Shown here: positions 35,114 to 47,600 of the stretch, piece after piece
How the letters are laid out: every line of letters starts with the position of its first letter
Numbering within the stretch: position 1 is the first letter of the stretch
Origin: Bromus sterilis
Lineage: Eukaryota; Streptophyta; Magnoliopsida; Poales; Poaceae
Assembly (NCBI GenBank): GCA_950022295.1
Contig: OX465595.1
Span: 64,750,770 to 64,814,769 of the forward strand
Direction of reading: 5' to 3'
DNA length: 64,000 nt
The notes under the pieces: model-generated
Seen by the model: the letters and a program-made list of their open reading frames with translations, nothing else
Database searches by the model: none
Told to the model about the DNA's origin: nothing
Made by a program: the position numbers and the translations under genes

Positions 35114-35300
35114 TTTACTAGCTAGTGTTCTTGCTACCTCAGGGCTCAGGGAGTGGAATGGAGAGTGGTTGATGGAGCTGCTTGGTTGATGATCAATGGA
35201 GAGGGCAACACGCAGGATATATGTAGCTGCCGTTTAGAGGACTGGAAAAGGTCTGCATGCATGCACGCTTCACGCGTCCCTGCCCAATGAGGCTAGTTTC
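35114..35300 (-). promoter_or_regulatory. NAS promoter with IDE-like motifs
   Basis: On the minus strand a TATA-like CATATAT sits at 35217-35223, about 105 bp upstream of the ATG. Further upstream, GCATGCATGC at 35255-35264 gives overlapping CATGC cores on both strands, the IDEF1-binding core of iron-deficiency element 1. Directly next to it TTCACGCGT (35269-35277, plus orientation) resembles the core of IDE2 (TTTCACGCTGT). A CCAAT box is at about 35283. The clustering fits iron-deficiency induction; that is inference. Confidence 0.55.
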
Positions 35301-35419
35301 ATGCCTATGTTGTGGCCGTTGCAGTGTCCACGTCCTGCTGTTGAAATGGATAGCGTTTTCTATGTCTATTTGTAGATCGCTTTTCGTTAAAGAGTGTTCA
35401 CAAATTAATTGATCAAGGT

Positions 35420-36240
35420 TGATTACGACTTGCTAGTTTTATTCCTTGAGGGTGTGGAGGTTATAAGGATCTCATTGTAAATGGTTACACAAATGCAAGC
35501 TTCATGATTGATCGATACGACTTTAAAATCTCCATTGGGTTTTCTTTTCACACTCTAGGTGGCGCAGTGAAAGATCTAAGCAACGAATCATGGTGGATTC
35601 TATAGCAAAGGCAAAATATATGACTGCTTTGGAAGCTACGGAGGAGGTTAATTAGATTAAGAAGTTACTTGTTGAGTTTGGTGTGGTTCTTAGTGCGGTG
35701 GATGCCATGGTGGTCTACTGAGAAAAAAATGACATCATGGACCAGGCTTGGGAACCAAGATCCCATCAGAAATCCAAATATATTGAACGCCGATATCGCT
35801 TAATCCGAGATTTAGTGAATCGTGAAGACATAAAGCTATGCATGATTCACATGGCATGAACGTGTCATATCCATTGATGAAATCTCTACCACAAGAAAAA
35901 CATGAGCAACATCGAAATGTTATTGATGTTAGATAACTTATGTAACTAGATTACGGCCTCTAATGCAAGCGTGAAAATATGCCCTAAATGCAACAATAAA
36001 ATATTACTGTATTTTATTTCCATGTTCACAATTATGTTTATATTTCGTTGTTATAATCGTAAGGATTCTTGAATGAGAGATTCAGAGGAAACTCATTGCT
36101 TGTGTGGAAACATGAGAACCAAATAGGTGGATGATTTCGCCTCGAATACTAGGTCGTGCATTGCAGATGATCCTGTTTTGTTGGTCATAGGGCATTGTTA
36201 AATCAACAAGGACACCGGCAAGAATAATAATAAAAATGTT
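35420..36240 (+). pseudogene. Copia RNase H end and LTR start remnant
   Basis: 35440-35720 contains broken RNase H-like sequence (a VNGYTNASF-type start, then GGAVKDLSNESWWI). At about 35980 the sequence AAATATGCCCTAAATGCAACAATAAAAT is close to the start of Angela-like LTRs and continues into recognisable LTR sequence to about 36240. Multiple stops are present. It lies about 300 bp upstream of the NAS start region and bounds the intact promoter. Confidence 0.5.
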
Positions 36241-37653
36241 GGTTAAATAATGGTGTTGTAAAGACCCAAATTAAGATGTTCTACGAGATCACGTCATAAC
36301 TTAGTTATTGGTATCATCATAACTTAGAAAACAAGAAACACACTTTTTGTGGTACAAAAAATGATGCTACTTGTTGGGGAAAGACAATATCAACCTGAGT
36401 GAGAACATCAATATAAACAAGAAAGAAAATAACAATAACACAAAAGGATTTGGCCAGTTGCACACTACTCGCACTAGACTTGCACATATATTATTTTTCC
36501 ATATGTGGTTTTCAAAATGTAAAACTGGTTTGCTAAAAAATAAGTTAAGAGAAACAATAATAAAATCAGCAAGAAAAAAAAGTGGTTTACTTAGTTGCAT
36601 ATTGCCAACACTATAGTTGCTCATATATTATTTGGGCAACTCTTGTCTTCGAAATTTTGCAACAGATCCATGGAAAACATAAAGTTGTATGGCTTAATCG
36701 AAAAAAAAACTCAATTTATATATTTGTGCCACGCAAAAAAAAGCGTTATATTTATCACCGTTCTAACTCTAATGTTTAAGAATGGACAGGCGGGTGTACA
36801 ACACCCATGTTCAGCTACAACTGTCCAGCAATACATAATATACACTTTTTTTCAAGCGTGGAATAGATAGACATAAACTAAATAAATATATAAATAAACT
36901 AAGTTATAAAAATATTTACTTGGAAAATAGAAAGAAATAGAAAAATATTCTTGTAACTTGTCACACATTCAACCAACTAAATTTCAAACCTAAAAAAGTT
37001 AAATAGAAAATTTTCTACTACAAACCAAAATGTTACGCATTCACTCAACCAAAGTTGCATATAGAAAATTTGCAACCAAATATATCTAAAAATGAATCAT
37101 TTAATTAAATACAAATAAATGGTGTTTAAAAAAACGAAATATGTGTAAATATATGTACTTGACAATGACTGTTGTCCAGGCACACAATTCAATATATATT
37201 GATTATAGCTTAAGATGAATGCATGCCCATATAGGAATAAATTAAATGTATGAAATAAAAAATAATGAATTATAAATGGAAATAACAATGGAAAGCTATG
37301 TAGAAGGCTCTTATTATGTAGGATATGAAGAAGGCCTCTAGTACACTAAAAAAAACTCATTATTCTAGAATTGACTTCTAATGTAGCATATATATTAAGC
37401 AACATCACTCTAAACTTATATTGAGGATCGATCAAATCTATTAGTTCTTGGCAGTTGGGGTCTATGAATAGTCACGTCATTTGGTTAAAAGACACATCCT
37501 TTGGTGAAAAGATGTTTCTTTGCAAAAATCCACGTCCTTGGTGAAATGATGTCTTTTAGTGGAAAGTCACACCCCTTGGTGGAATGATGCCTCTTCATAA
37601 ATATACATATTAGAAAATAAGTACAATAATTATGGATCAACATGTTGCAAATA
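36241..37653. other. AT-rich intergenic DNA, no gene
   Basis: Strongly AT-rich throughout, with no supported coding region. A degenerate ~30-bp tandem motif (CCTTGGTGAAA.GATG) repeats three to four times at 37473-37585. Confidence 0.5.
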
Positions 37654-38213
37654 CTAGATGATACCCCACGCCTTGCTGCGAAAATTGGTCGCCCTATATT
37701 TCAAAATTATGCGAATTTGAAATATTTATATTAATAAAAAATGAATCGAAAATTTAAAACGCATAAAAAATATTATATTTGATTATGTTTAATTTTTTTT
37801 TAATATAAGTATAGTAAAAGAATGGAAAATAATTTTCCATGCATGGTTGCATTTGATGGTGGGTCTTGTCTCATGCATGGTTGCATGATGAGGTGACCCT
37901 TATCCCAGATGTGGCATGCTTGCATGTTGAGATAAATAAGATAGTGGGGATGATCTATTATACTATTATTGATTAGTTTAACCTTCCAAAGATGCAACCA
38001 TTAGAAATTGTGCTAGAAAACTAATGTAAAAAAATTAACATTTCAATTTATTTATGAACCTCAATGTCATTTCAACTTATGAAAACTATTATTTAAAAAA
38101 ATATAATTTTATAATATAAGTGATGTAAAATAAAAAATATTTTTGAATATCTCCAGTAAAACATGAGATTTATACTAGTAAAGATCTTATCAGTGTAGAA
38201 AAAGTATAGAAGA
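37654..38213 (-). mobile_element. Non-autonomous Helitron (about 560 bp)
   Basis: On the minus strand the 3' end reads CGCAGCAAGGCGTGGGGTAT then CATCTAG|T, with CTAG at 37654-37657. That is a hairpin-CTAG end very like those common in wheat and rice Helitrons. The proposed 5' end is TCTTCTATAC at 38213 after a host A. The interior has GCATGGTTGCAT repeats at 37840-37890 and no coding sequence. The 3' end is well supported; the 5' end is a guess. Confidence 0.5.
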
Positions 38214-38559
38214 TACAATGAAGGTAAAGGTAAAAAAATTAACACCATCTAGATTAAACCGTTGATTTTTTGAATTTTTAAACAAAACATTATTTTCGGA
38301 TTGGTTATGTAAAAACATGGAAAAGTTAAATCAAATTGTTACATCATGGATATATAAGATGCCATGCACTAAAAAATAAAATCATGCCGTATTTCTTATT
38401 CATATTTGAAAGTGTAAATATACAATGATATAAGGCGACAATTTGCACATTCTGGATATGGCTAGTTACACAAAACAATTATGTGCAAATTTGGTGTATC
38501 TAAAAAATACCATTGTCAAAATGACAAAAAGCAGAGAAAAAAAAGTACATTTGGGATTG
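38214..38559. other. AT-rich intergenic DNA
   Basis: No ORF or terminal repeat is recognised between the Helitron and the LTR fragment. Confidence 0.45.
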
Positions 38560-38893
38560 ACAAAATGACAAAAATCAAATCACCATCACTATTATTATTC
38601 CGCTCTGTGTTTGATCCTTTGTAAACAAAAATACCGGAGAGATTGACAACCTCTCTGTACTCGTTGGGAGCAAAGTTATTTCTTGTTGTGTGCAGGTCCA
38701 GGCCAAGTAAGCAACCTCTAGGTTGTAAACGACGCCATTGTTTTCTTGCCACCTTCTTGTTGCACTTGGAATCCTACTGAAGACATAAACCTTGGTATCT
38801 TCACCGAGGGACATTTGCCACTGCCTGCATCTGAACCTTCCACTTGGGGTAACCAACGAGGGGCGTGAAGTAATCACTCCCCCGCCGGCATCA
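38560..38893 (+). mobile_element. 3' end fragment of an element-A family LTR
   Basis: The segment from about 38590 (GTTTGATCCTTTGTAAAC) through GTGTGCAGGTCCAGG and CCTTCCACTTGGGGTAACCA to CATCA at 38893 matches the last ~330 bp of the LTR at 5443-5770 (reverse strand) and 63030-63348. The 5' part is missing. Confidence 0.7.
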
Positions 38894-39547
38894 AGTGTTG
38901 TGGCATGTTTTTCACATGATAGAAAGCGGTTATCTCTTGACACCCCTTAACAGCCACGTAAAACTTGCAAAAGATAAAGTAGAAGGCGTTTTAACTTTAA
39001 TTTACATGAAGGGGGATCATATCATATATAATTTACAGTTTTACTTCCTGTCTTGCTAATATGATAGATATACGATGGTATAATGATAGGATAATCTTTC
39101 ACAATACCAACACTGTATTCTCCCTTAGTGGGCACCGCCTGGAAGGATCTCTTTATGATAGGCACGCCGTGACGATCGGGTGTCATACATACGTAAGAGT
39201 TCGCATGAGGTTGGGTTTAGCAAGCCTAGCAGATACATATATGTCCTTGCTAAGCAGCTATACACTAAGGTCAGATTGGCAGGCTTGACATATGTATATA
39301 TGGGCTTGGAATACGAATGATCAAAAGGTTAAGCATGATAACGGATGTGATTAGCATGATGCCCTACCTAGGGAGATGTGTCGTCGACCGTTGTGATATT
39401 CGAGGACGACCATTCAAACTAGGATTATGTAATCACTTAGTAAATTTTGAGGGATGTTTAACTAAGTGGGAGTGTTAGAATTAATTAAAATGGAACTCTA
39501 TTTTATGAACAAAGTCTAAATATGTGTTTTGCAAATAACCATTGTAG
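38894..39547 (+). other. Probable LTR/leader sequence of the host copia element
   Basis: There is no coding content. It leads directly into the gag ATG at 39548 and contains the GGGATGTTTAACTAAGTGGGAGT block usual between copia LTR and gag in Triticeae elements. The LTR boundaries and primer site were not resolved. Confidence 0.35.
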
Positions 39548-42500
39548 ATGGATGCACCTCGCCCATCATTCAACTTAGGGTCATTCCTAGAGAAAGACAA
39601 ACTGAAAACCGATGGGTCAAACTTCACCAACTGGTTCTGCACTCTAAGGATTCTCCTCGTCCCCCTCAAGATGGCATACGTACTAGAGGCCGCGATAGGT
39701 GACGCACCACCAGCAGAAGCTAGTCAGGATGAGAAGGATGTCTATCTCTCCAAGCTAGACGATTACAACCTTGTTCAGAGTGGCATGCTTTACTCCATGG
39801 AGGCTGAGCTGCAGAAACGCTTTGAGAGGATGGGTGATTATGAGATAATCGCCGACCTCAAGGCCGTCTTTTCACCCCAAGCCAGGGCTGAACGAAATGA
39901 GGCTTCTGAAGCCTTCTTCTTGGCAAAGATGGATGAGCATAGCAGTGTTTGTTAGATATATGCTCTAGAGGCAAATAATATATGATTATTCCAATATATC
40001 TAAGCAAGTTCATAACCAGTTTCATACCGTGCTAGAACTGCATCAGTGAAACAATGATGCAGGTGTGGTATAGAAACACCCAGAGTTCCTAGTTAGCCTC
40101 TACTTCGATAACTAGTTCATGGTCAACATGATGATCGTGGTTTCGCGATCATGGACAATTAAGTCTCTTGACTATGAGGTCACCTCACGGGTTAAGTGAC
40201 GTGATGAACATTACCCAAAGTAAGCATTACAGCATGATCAAATCTTATGAAGGTTCAGTGTTGTAATTACAGAACGTGGTAGACCGTTCCTTTGACCGTG
40301 AGTACGTGCATAATCACTATCTTCCCGGATGCTTTGACTTACATCCCACCACCTGACTGAAATATGCGGGTCATAACGGTTGTATCTTAGGTATTCCGTG
40401 GAGATACGTTGAGGAGTATTGTTTACAAGAGCGGGATTTGTCAATCCATATAATGGATAGATACTCGGGGCCCACTCGGTGAGATTCCATCCATAAAGCT
40501 GCGCAGCGTGTGACTAGGTCACGGGGATGAATATCACGGGAACGAGTGAATGAGGATTTAGTTCGGAACGAGGTTGAACCAGACATAGGATGTCATTGAT
40601 CGAATCTCGGAACAATCCAGTATCGCTGACAAAGGGAATGCTATACGGCGTAAGGTCCAATCGGTGTTGATATCCGGAATGCACAGGGGTCATTATGGGC
40701 ATCCAGGTCCCGCTGATGATCATTGACTGTTGCCTCTGCTCGGTCATGACTGGAGTGTTCTCGGACCGTAGGGTAACACACTTAAGGGCTCGATGAAATC
40801 GGAGACCTTTTGGAACCATCGGAGCAACCAGAGAATAAGGGAGACAATATCGGAGGAGTACCGTATTGAACCGAAACAAGTTCGGAGTGAGCCGGAAGAG
40901 TTTCCGGAGCACCGGGAGATGGAATAATATGTTTTAGTTATTAATTAATTGAATTAATAATTAAAATCATTTTATTTCTAATTAATATGTGCTATGGGCC
41001 TTAGTGGAGAAAAAGGCCCATTAAGGAATTAAAGGGAAAAGAAAAAGAAAAGAAAAGGGGGGGAGGCGCCATGGGCCCTAGGGCCCATGAGGGGTGTGCC
41101 CCCTCTCCCCCCTTGGCCGGCCACCCCCTAGCAAGGTACTTTAGTCCCACATTGCTAGGGGAGGTGGGTTGACTCCCTTCCCCAGCCTATATAAAGACAG
41201 GCAGGGTGCACATAATTAATACACAGAAATTCGTGAGAAAATAAATATAACTCCGAATTGAGATCGGTTTTCTCCGGTCTCCTCCCCTCTCTGGTCTCTT
41301 CCACGGTGGGCTCCCTAGTGTGAGCCTGTAGTGGAATTGAGACCTCTCTGCTAGAATCGGAGGCCGTCGTGCTGCCGAAGCTCCGTCCGGAGGTCTGCTT
41401 CCGCCCCCTCCGCTGGATCGGAGAACGGAGGTCGTCATCGAGTCTCGTATGTGTGCGAGTACTACGAGGTGCTGCACGTGTGGCACTACACCCATCCGTG
41501 TGCTCAACACAGCCAGGGGGCTGTGAAACTTGATCGGCTACATCAACCACGTTTGCGGGAACGTTTCCCGCGCAACGGACTACACCCCGAGGTATGTTAT
41601 TTCCGCACTACTATCTGTTACGGTAATACGGCTAGCTAGATCTTGGGTTAAGGGAACGCTAGTTAGAAAATTTTGTGTTTTCTGCTGCGAACCCCAACAG
41701 TGTTAGTGAGCACGTGGTCAAGATGCCTGACTACATTCAATGCTTGAATGCTCTGGAATGTCATATTCCAGATGAACTTATATTTGATAGGGTGCTACAG
41801 TCGTTGCCCCCTAGCTCAAAGGCTTTGTGCTAAACTAAAACATGCAGGGGATGACTAAGACCCCTTTTGAGTTGTTCACCATGCTGAAAACTGCTGAGGT
41901 TGAGATCAAGAAGGATCACGATGTATTCATGGTCAACAAGACCGTTGAATTCAAGAAGTCTGGCAAGAGGGAGAAGGGAAAGAAGGGAATCCCAAAGAAG
42001 GGTGACAAGCCAATTGTCACTCATCGCAAGGCACCCAAACCCAGAGCCAAGCCCGGCGTTGAGTGCTTCTAACACAAGGGTGATGGTCACTGGAAACGCA
42101 ACTACCCCAATTAGTACCTAGAGGACAAGTAGGATGTCAAGATTGTCAGAAGAGACAAATGTATATTTGATATACATGTAATTTAACTTTTCTTAACAAG
42201 CGTAGGGAGAAAATCCTGTATATTTGATACAAGATCTGTTGCTCACATTTCCAACTCCTCTCAGGGGCGACGAAATAGGCGACACTTGTCAAAAGATGAA
42301 GTGACGATGCGCGTGGGCAACGATTGTCAAGTTGAAGTGGTGGCAGTCGGCACGAAGCATCTTAGTCTCCCTTCGGTATTAGTTTTGGTTTTGAATAAGT
42401 GCTACTTTGCACCTGCATTGAATGTGAACATCGTTAGTGGTTCTTGCTTGAAGCGAGATCACTATTGTTTTTAGTCAGATACAATTGGTTGTGCGATTTA

Positions 42501-42799
42501 TGAGGATGATGTGTTTTATGTTCACGCACCGGAGAAAAATGGCTTATTCATACTTAATCTCGATTGTGAAGTATTTCATATCAATAACATAGAGGACAAA
42601 AGATTAAAGCCTAGTGGCAAAGAACACATGACGATGTGGCATTGTCGACTTGGTCATATTGGTATAAAACACATGAAGAAGCTTCATACTGATGGACTTC
42701 TGGAGTCATTGGATTTTGGATCCCTTGACACATGAGAAACATGCCTCATGGGAAAAATGACAAGGACTCCATTCAATGGGATAATGGAGCGTGCGACAG
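39548..42799 (+). pseudogene. Copia gag, protease and pre-integrase, disrupted (part 1)
   Basis: The gag starts at 39548 (MDAPRPSFNLGSFLEKDKL, then NFTNWFCTLRILL) and runs open to the solo LTR at 39950. After that insertion it resumes at 41705 (EHVVKMPDYI, LNALECHIPDEL), then a basic stretch and a damaged zinc knuckle near 42060-42105 (a stop replaces one Cys-containing position; GDGHWKRN is retained). The protease/pre-integrase region follows at 42210-42790 (ALNVNIVSGSCL, MWHCRLGHIGIKHMKKLH). Several in-frame stops are present. The Sirevirus at 42800 cuts the integrase; part 2 resumes at 56838. This is non-functional. Confidence 0.75.
39950..41699 (+). mobile_element. Solo LTR, Angela/BARE-1-like (1750 bp)
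   Basis: It starts TGTTAGATATATGCTCTAGA, ends CGAACCCCAACA at 41699, and has the 5-bp duplication GTGTT at 39945-39949 and 41700-41704. A TATA box TATATAAAG is at 41188-41196, followed by a GC-rich leader. It sits inside the gag of the host copia. It is the same superfamily as 1217-3236 but clearly diverged. Confidence 0.9.
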
Positions 42800-44086
42800 T
42801 GTTAGACCAAGTATGTGATCAGAGGGGGAGGGGGTGAATGATCACTTCAAATTTTCACATGAAACTTTGAAGTGAAGCATAACATGGCAGCCGAAACTAT
42901 TTAACAGGAAGGAATTCATAGAAGCAGAACGTAATCGAAGCAGAACATAGCGAATCAAAAGCATCGAATCAATTGCATCGAAGCATAACTCTGAAGCAAT
43001 TGACAAACAAAATGTAAGTGCGGAAAGTAAAACGAACTCTTGACTCGGCGATGTTTGTTCGACCAGTTCACACTCTGCAAAGTGCTACGTCTGGTTGGAG
43101 GGACTTGTGATTGAACACAGGAGCTAACCTCTCTCCGTCCATATCTCCACTGCACCAAACTCCTTGAGCTTGGTCAGTTCTTCACTCTTGGTTGATTATT
43201 GAGGAAATCACCGAAACCTTTGACAGACTGGACTTCGAGGCGACAATAACTCTTCGCTCTCTGAAGAACAACTCTCTAACCGTCTAGGAGAATTGCAGTT
43301 CTCCAAGATAAAAAGGCTAGCAAACTTCTTCCTAAGTCATAATGATTCAACTCAGATCAATAGGACTTATGCTTCGGTGGATGGGTTTGTGATGTGCTTC
43401 GGTGGGGTTGCTCTCTCTCTTTCCTCTGCTGAAATTCAAACGTGGAGCAGCCTCCCGGCCAATGAGGGCGGGGGTGGGGTATTTATAGGCAGCAATCCCA
43501 AGGTGCGAAATGACTGAAGTGACCCGATGTGACAGCTTGACACCTGTCCCCAACGGTCATATTTCCAATCAAAGCGCAACTTTACTTGCGGTCCAAGTAA
43601 AGCTGACTCACGGACTTGGTTCTGCTTCAGAAGCCGAAAGAACAAAGTCTTCGCTGGTGAAGCATTACCTAGCTCACATGAGATTTCTTCGGTTCAGGTT
43701 TCTCATTGGTTTCGATTTGATCTGAGTCTTTTCATCAAAACCTTCGGAGTACATTTGCTAAACCCCTCTTGATAGTACGGTTTTTCCTATGACTCAAAGA
43801 AGTAAAAAGAACTACGCAAAAACAACTAAGTCTTGCGCCATCTTGATCAACTTCTTCGATAGGATGTGCTTCAGGATTCCTTATCTTTTTAGGGGTCGAC
43901 ATCCGTGATGTGCTTCGCTCCAGAGGATATGCTTCGGTAACTGAGTAAATCTTCGTTGAAGCTTTATCACCAACCTATAACTTCAGGAACCTGACTATCT
44001 GTTTCACACTAGAAAGCTTGTTAGTTCCTCTACTGTTTTGACCAACAATATCCAAAACTCATGAGGGATATAACTTTGCTCTTACA
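42800..44086 (-). repeat. 3' LTR of the Sirevirus
   Basis: 1287 bp with TG...CA ends. It differs from the 5' LTR at about 43010, 43948 and 43993 by single substitutions. A TATA box TATAAAT (minus) lies at 43481-43487. Confidence 0.95.
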
Positions 44087-44100
44087 ATCTCCCCCTTTTT
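44087..44100 (-). promoter_or_regulatory. Polypurine tract next to the 3' LTR
   Basis: The minus strand reads AAAAAGGGGGAGAT immediately upstream of the 3' LTR, the plus-strand primer for reverse transcription. Related tracts occur at 44565-44578 (AAAAAGGGGGAGAA) and, shorter, at 44189-44195. Multiple tracts are a described Sirevirus trait. Confidence 0.9.
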
Positions 44101-44620
44101 GGACTATTGTTGACAAAATAGGCATCGATAGAAAGATATGGAATTTGAATTTGAGTTGAAAGCAAACTCTAAGATATGAAGCTTTTGACTCCCCCTGAAT
44201 GCAAGCATCGAAGATTTATAATCGAAGTGAATGCTTGTCGAAGAATATCATTAGTGGGAAGCCTAACACATATCCTAGCGAATCAATTGCATACTGAAAT
44301 GATTTGTCTTGAATCATATGCAATCATCCAATGACCTGTGAACTTAAGGAAAAATAACCACCTGCAAGATAAATATAGGAGAGCAGCTTGCAAGCACGGG
44401 GTTATTAACATATACAAGGATAAAACAGTTCACAACCGAAGTAAAACGTTAAGATACAACCCAATCGAAGTAATTGAAAAGTTTGTCGAATCTTAACACA
44501 CGCAAAATCGAATCGAATCAAAACCCTAAACCCCGCAGCGAATCTAAACTCAATCGATGCTACGTTCTCCCCCTTTTTGTCAAGAATTGGACAAAAGGTA
44601 GAGAGGCATATCGAGAGTAC

Positions 44621-47600
44621 TTAAGCGTTAGCTGCACCTCTGGGACCCTGCGGAACTTCTTCGCCTGACGAAGATTCATCGCCTGAAGTTTCGCCTTCGG
44701 TCGAAGCCGGTGAGTCGTCCTCGTCGAAGTCGATCGGCGCTTGAAGCAATTCAAGATCGCTGTCGTCGAGGGGATCGTCTTCATGCTTCGACGTGTGGGA
44801 GTCTTCATCAGAGAATGTGTCTGGGCGAATCTGTTCTGCATGGTTGACGAATAAGACTTCTTCGATCTTGTCCAGCGGAGGGATCTTGGGGTTGGGGCGT
44901 TCAACAGAATCATTCCTTGAAAAGTTTCGCTGTAAGTGAGGATATTCCTTGAATATACGGTCAGCTTGCAATTTCTTCACTGAGTTGAACTTTCTGAGTC
45001 CTTTCCAAGAATGACGCTTCAATACCTTCAGGTATTGGTTGTTGTTCATAGCAATGTTTCCGACTCGATTAATCTCATCTGATAGATGTTGCATCTGACG
45101 TTGATTGCCTTCGATGAAATTTTCTAGCAGCTGTTGATTACGAATGGCAACCTCGAAGTGATACACTTCCTTCTGGTAACGCTTCGACATGTTGCGCTCA
45201 TTTATGTGCTGTCTGACTCCTACATATGTTGCAAAGGGGTCATTTGGCCGCCTGAAGATGTTCATTGTATCACGGACCGGAGGACAGAACAGCTTCGGGT
45301 GATGCTTCGCTGTGAATTCTTCGCTGCGTCCATGGTTGCAAATGGCTTGCAGCCAAGGAGCATATGGCTTCAGTTGGTTTACCAATTCAGCGGCTTGTAC
45401 CATGTTTCGAAGAAAACAATCCTCGAAGTCAAACACATGTCCATGAGTGAGCTTCATAAGAGCATGACGAGTTGGGTATTGTATATTGGACTCTTCATTC
45501 GCTGTACTGAGAGGCATCAGAGAGTTTGACAGAATATAGAACCATGTCTTGGAATTGAACACCAGATGCTTCGGGCGAATGTTTTCTGGCATGTGATCTC
45601 CAGTGACTTCGGGATCCAGTAAAGATGCGAATTCAGCTTCGGTTGTATCCGGTAACATGTGAACCTTTGCAAGTTTGCCAGTGTGTCTTGGAATGTTCAC
45701 AATTTCCATGAATTCTTCGGAGTACATCCTGAAGATTTTCCCTTGAATCATCCATTCAAGAATCCAAGTGCTAGTGTCATCTGGAGTTCCAGATACATAG
45801 AGTGTGGCATAGAATTGCTTCACTAGCTCGGAGTTGAATGGTGTTTCCATTGCAAATAATCCTGTGAGATTCTGAGCTTCGATAGTTTCAACTATGTTCT
45901 GGAAGCAGGTGGCAGCAGACAAACTGTGCATATCCAAGTATCTGTGTCTGAATAGTACACCTTTCTGACAGTAAAGCTTCGTGTACAAAATCTGCTGTTC
46001 AGCTGTCCAGAATCGAAGATCATGAGCAGTTCTTGGTGAATCATATGGACTAGTGCCAAAGAATCTAAGCTTCTTGCGATGAACTTCAATATCGAACTCA
46101 GGACCGTGCCTTGAAGAAGTTCCTTCTCCCATGAAAATGGGAAAAGTCTCTCTGGGGTAGAGGGAGTCCAACTGGGTGTCTTGAGCAGGAATACAATGCC
46201 TTCGGGCATCTGCGATTCGCCTCGGCGGTTGAGTGACGATTGCCAACTCATTGGCTTCGGCCTCTGCTTCGACATCAGCTTCGGCACGTCCAGCTTGCAC
46301 TTGGGCTTCTTCTTCTTTTTCTTCGGACTCCTCAGCAGAGTGAGCTGAAGAGTAATCTTTGTCAGGAGTGGCTTGACGGGGTGGAGTTGGTTGTGGAGAA
46401 AAATTGTCTTGAGCGGACTGTTGTGGAGCAGGTTGAGGTGGAGGTGGAGTTTGAACACGGGGTGGATTGGCTTCGGGTTGAGGTGGAGGTGGAGCAACTT
46501 CGGGGGCGGATGGCTTCGATGAAGGTTTGCCAAGATTGATTATTTTGCATCGTGGGGGCGATGCCTTTCTTGGTGCTTTCTTGGCAGGGTGGGAGCTAAC
46601 TTCATCAACTTCTTCGGTGTCAGCAATCAGTCGTCTCTTCCTAGGTTGCAGCTTTGGAAGAGGCGAAGCTAATTGTTGGATCATGTCTTCGCGCTTCTTG
46701 GAGTCAAGCGCCATGACCGAAGCATTATGCGATTTGCAGCATTCTTCGATAGCGGATTTCAGCTTGTCTTGAAAAATTTGAAGATTCTGCTTGGTTTTCT
46801 CATTGACAGCAGCAATTTTCTGTGAAGCAGCAGTCGCTTCGCTCTTGAAATCCTCATCAGATTCTGCATCAGCTTTCTTCTGAAATTTCAGGATCTTTGC
46901 AGTTTCTGATCTGTTCCTTGAATGCAGATCTTTCAGCTGATTGTACAAAGTTTCGACCATTGCTGAAAGATTGGGTGAAATATATGTATTTCCAATATCC
47001 ACAGAGTGAGGATGAATTGCTTCAGCAAGCTTGAAATATGTCTGGCACAGACCCAGACAGTCCCACAGTTCTCCTTCCCTAGCATCTGGAAAGTTGTGCT
47101 CACTGTGTTCAGCTTCAGCTTGGGCTTCGGGGACAGGAGGTGCGACTGGCTTCGGGGGAATTTCCTTCGGCGCCATGTCCACAGCGGCTTCCTTTTGAGC
47201 AGCCCTGGCAGCTTTCTCTGCCTTCTTCGTGCGAAGAATATCGAGTTGAGCTTTGCGTTTGGCTTCAGCTTCAGCAAGTTGTTTGGCTTCGGCGGCTGCC
47301 TTAGCCTCTTGAGCTTTAGCTTCAGCTAGCTTGCGCTTCGCTTCAGCTTGCTGGTTCGCCTCTGCCAGCTCCTTCCTTTGCTTCTCTAGATCAGCTGCTT
47401 CTCTATCAGCTTTCTCTTTCTCTTTTGCTTCTCTCTCAGCCTTAGCTTTGGCTTGAGCTTCGGCATGCAGGCGTTCAGCTTCGATGAGGTCTCTTTTCCT
47501 CAATTCAACTTCAGACAATTTCTTCGTGCCAACCTGGGCAAACGTCTGACCGGGCTTAGCCACAGTTGTCTTTGGCTTCGAAGCTTTAACAGGCTCTTGA

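Noticed and set aside
34283..35125. 280-codon ORF antisense to NAS
   Set aside because: It is a GC-rich shadow of the NAS coding strand with no recognisable domain.
42955..43725. Small ORFs repeated identically at 55701-56471
   Set aside because: They are in the two LTRs of one element and recur only because the LTRs are duplicates.
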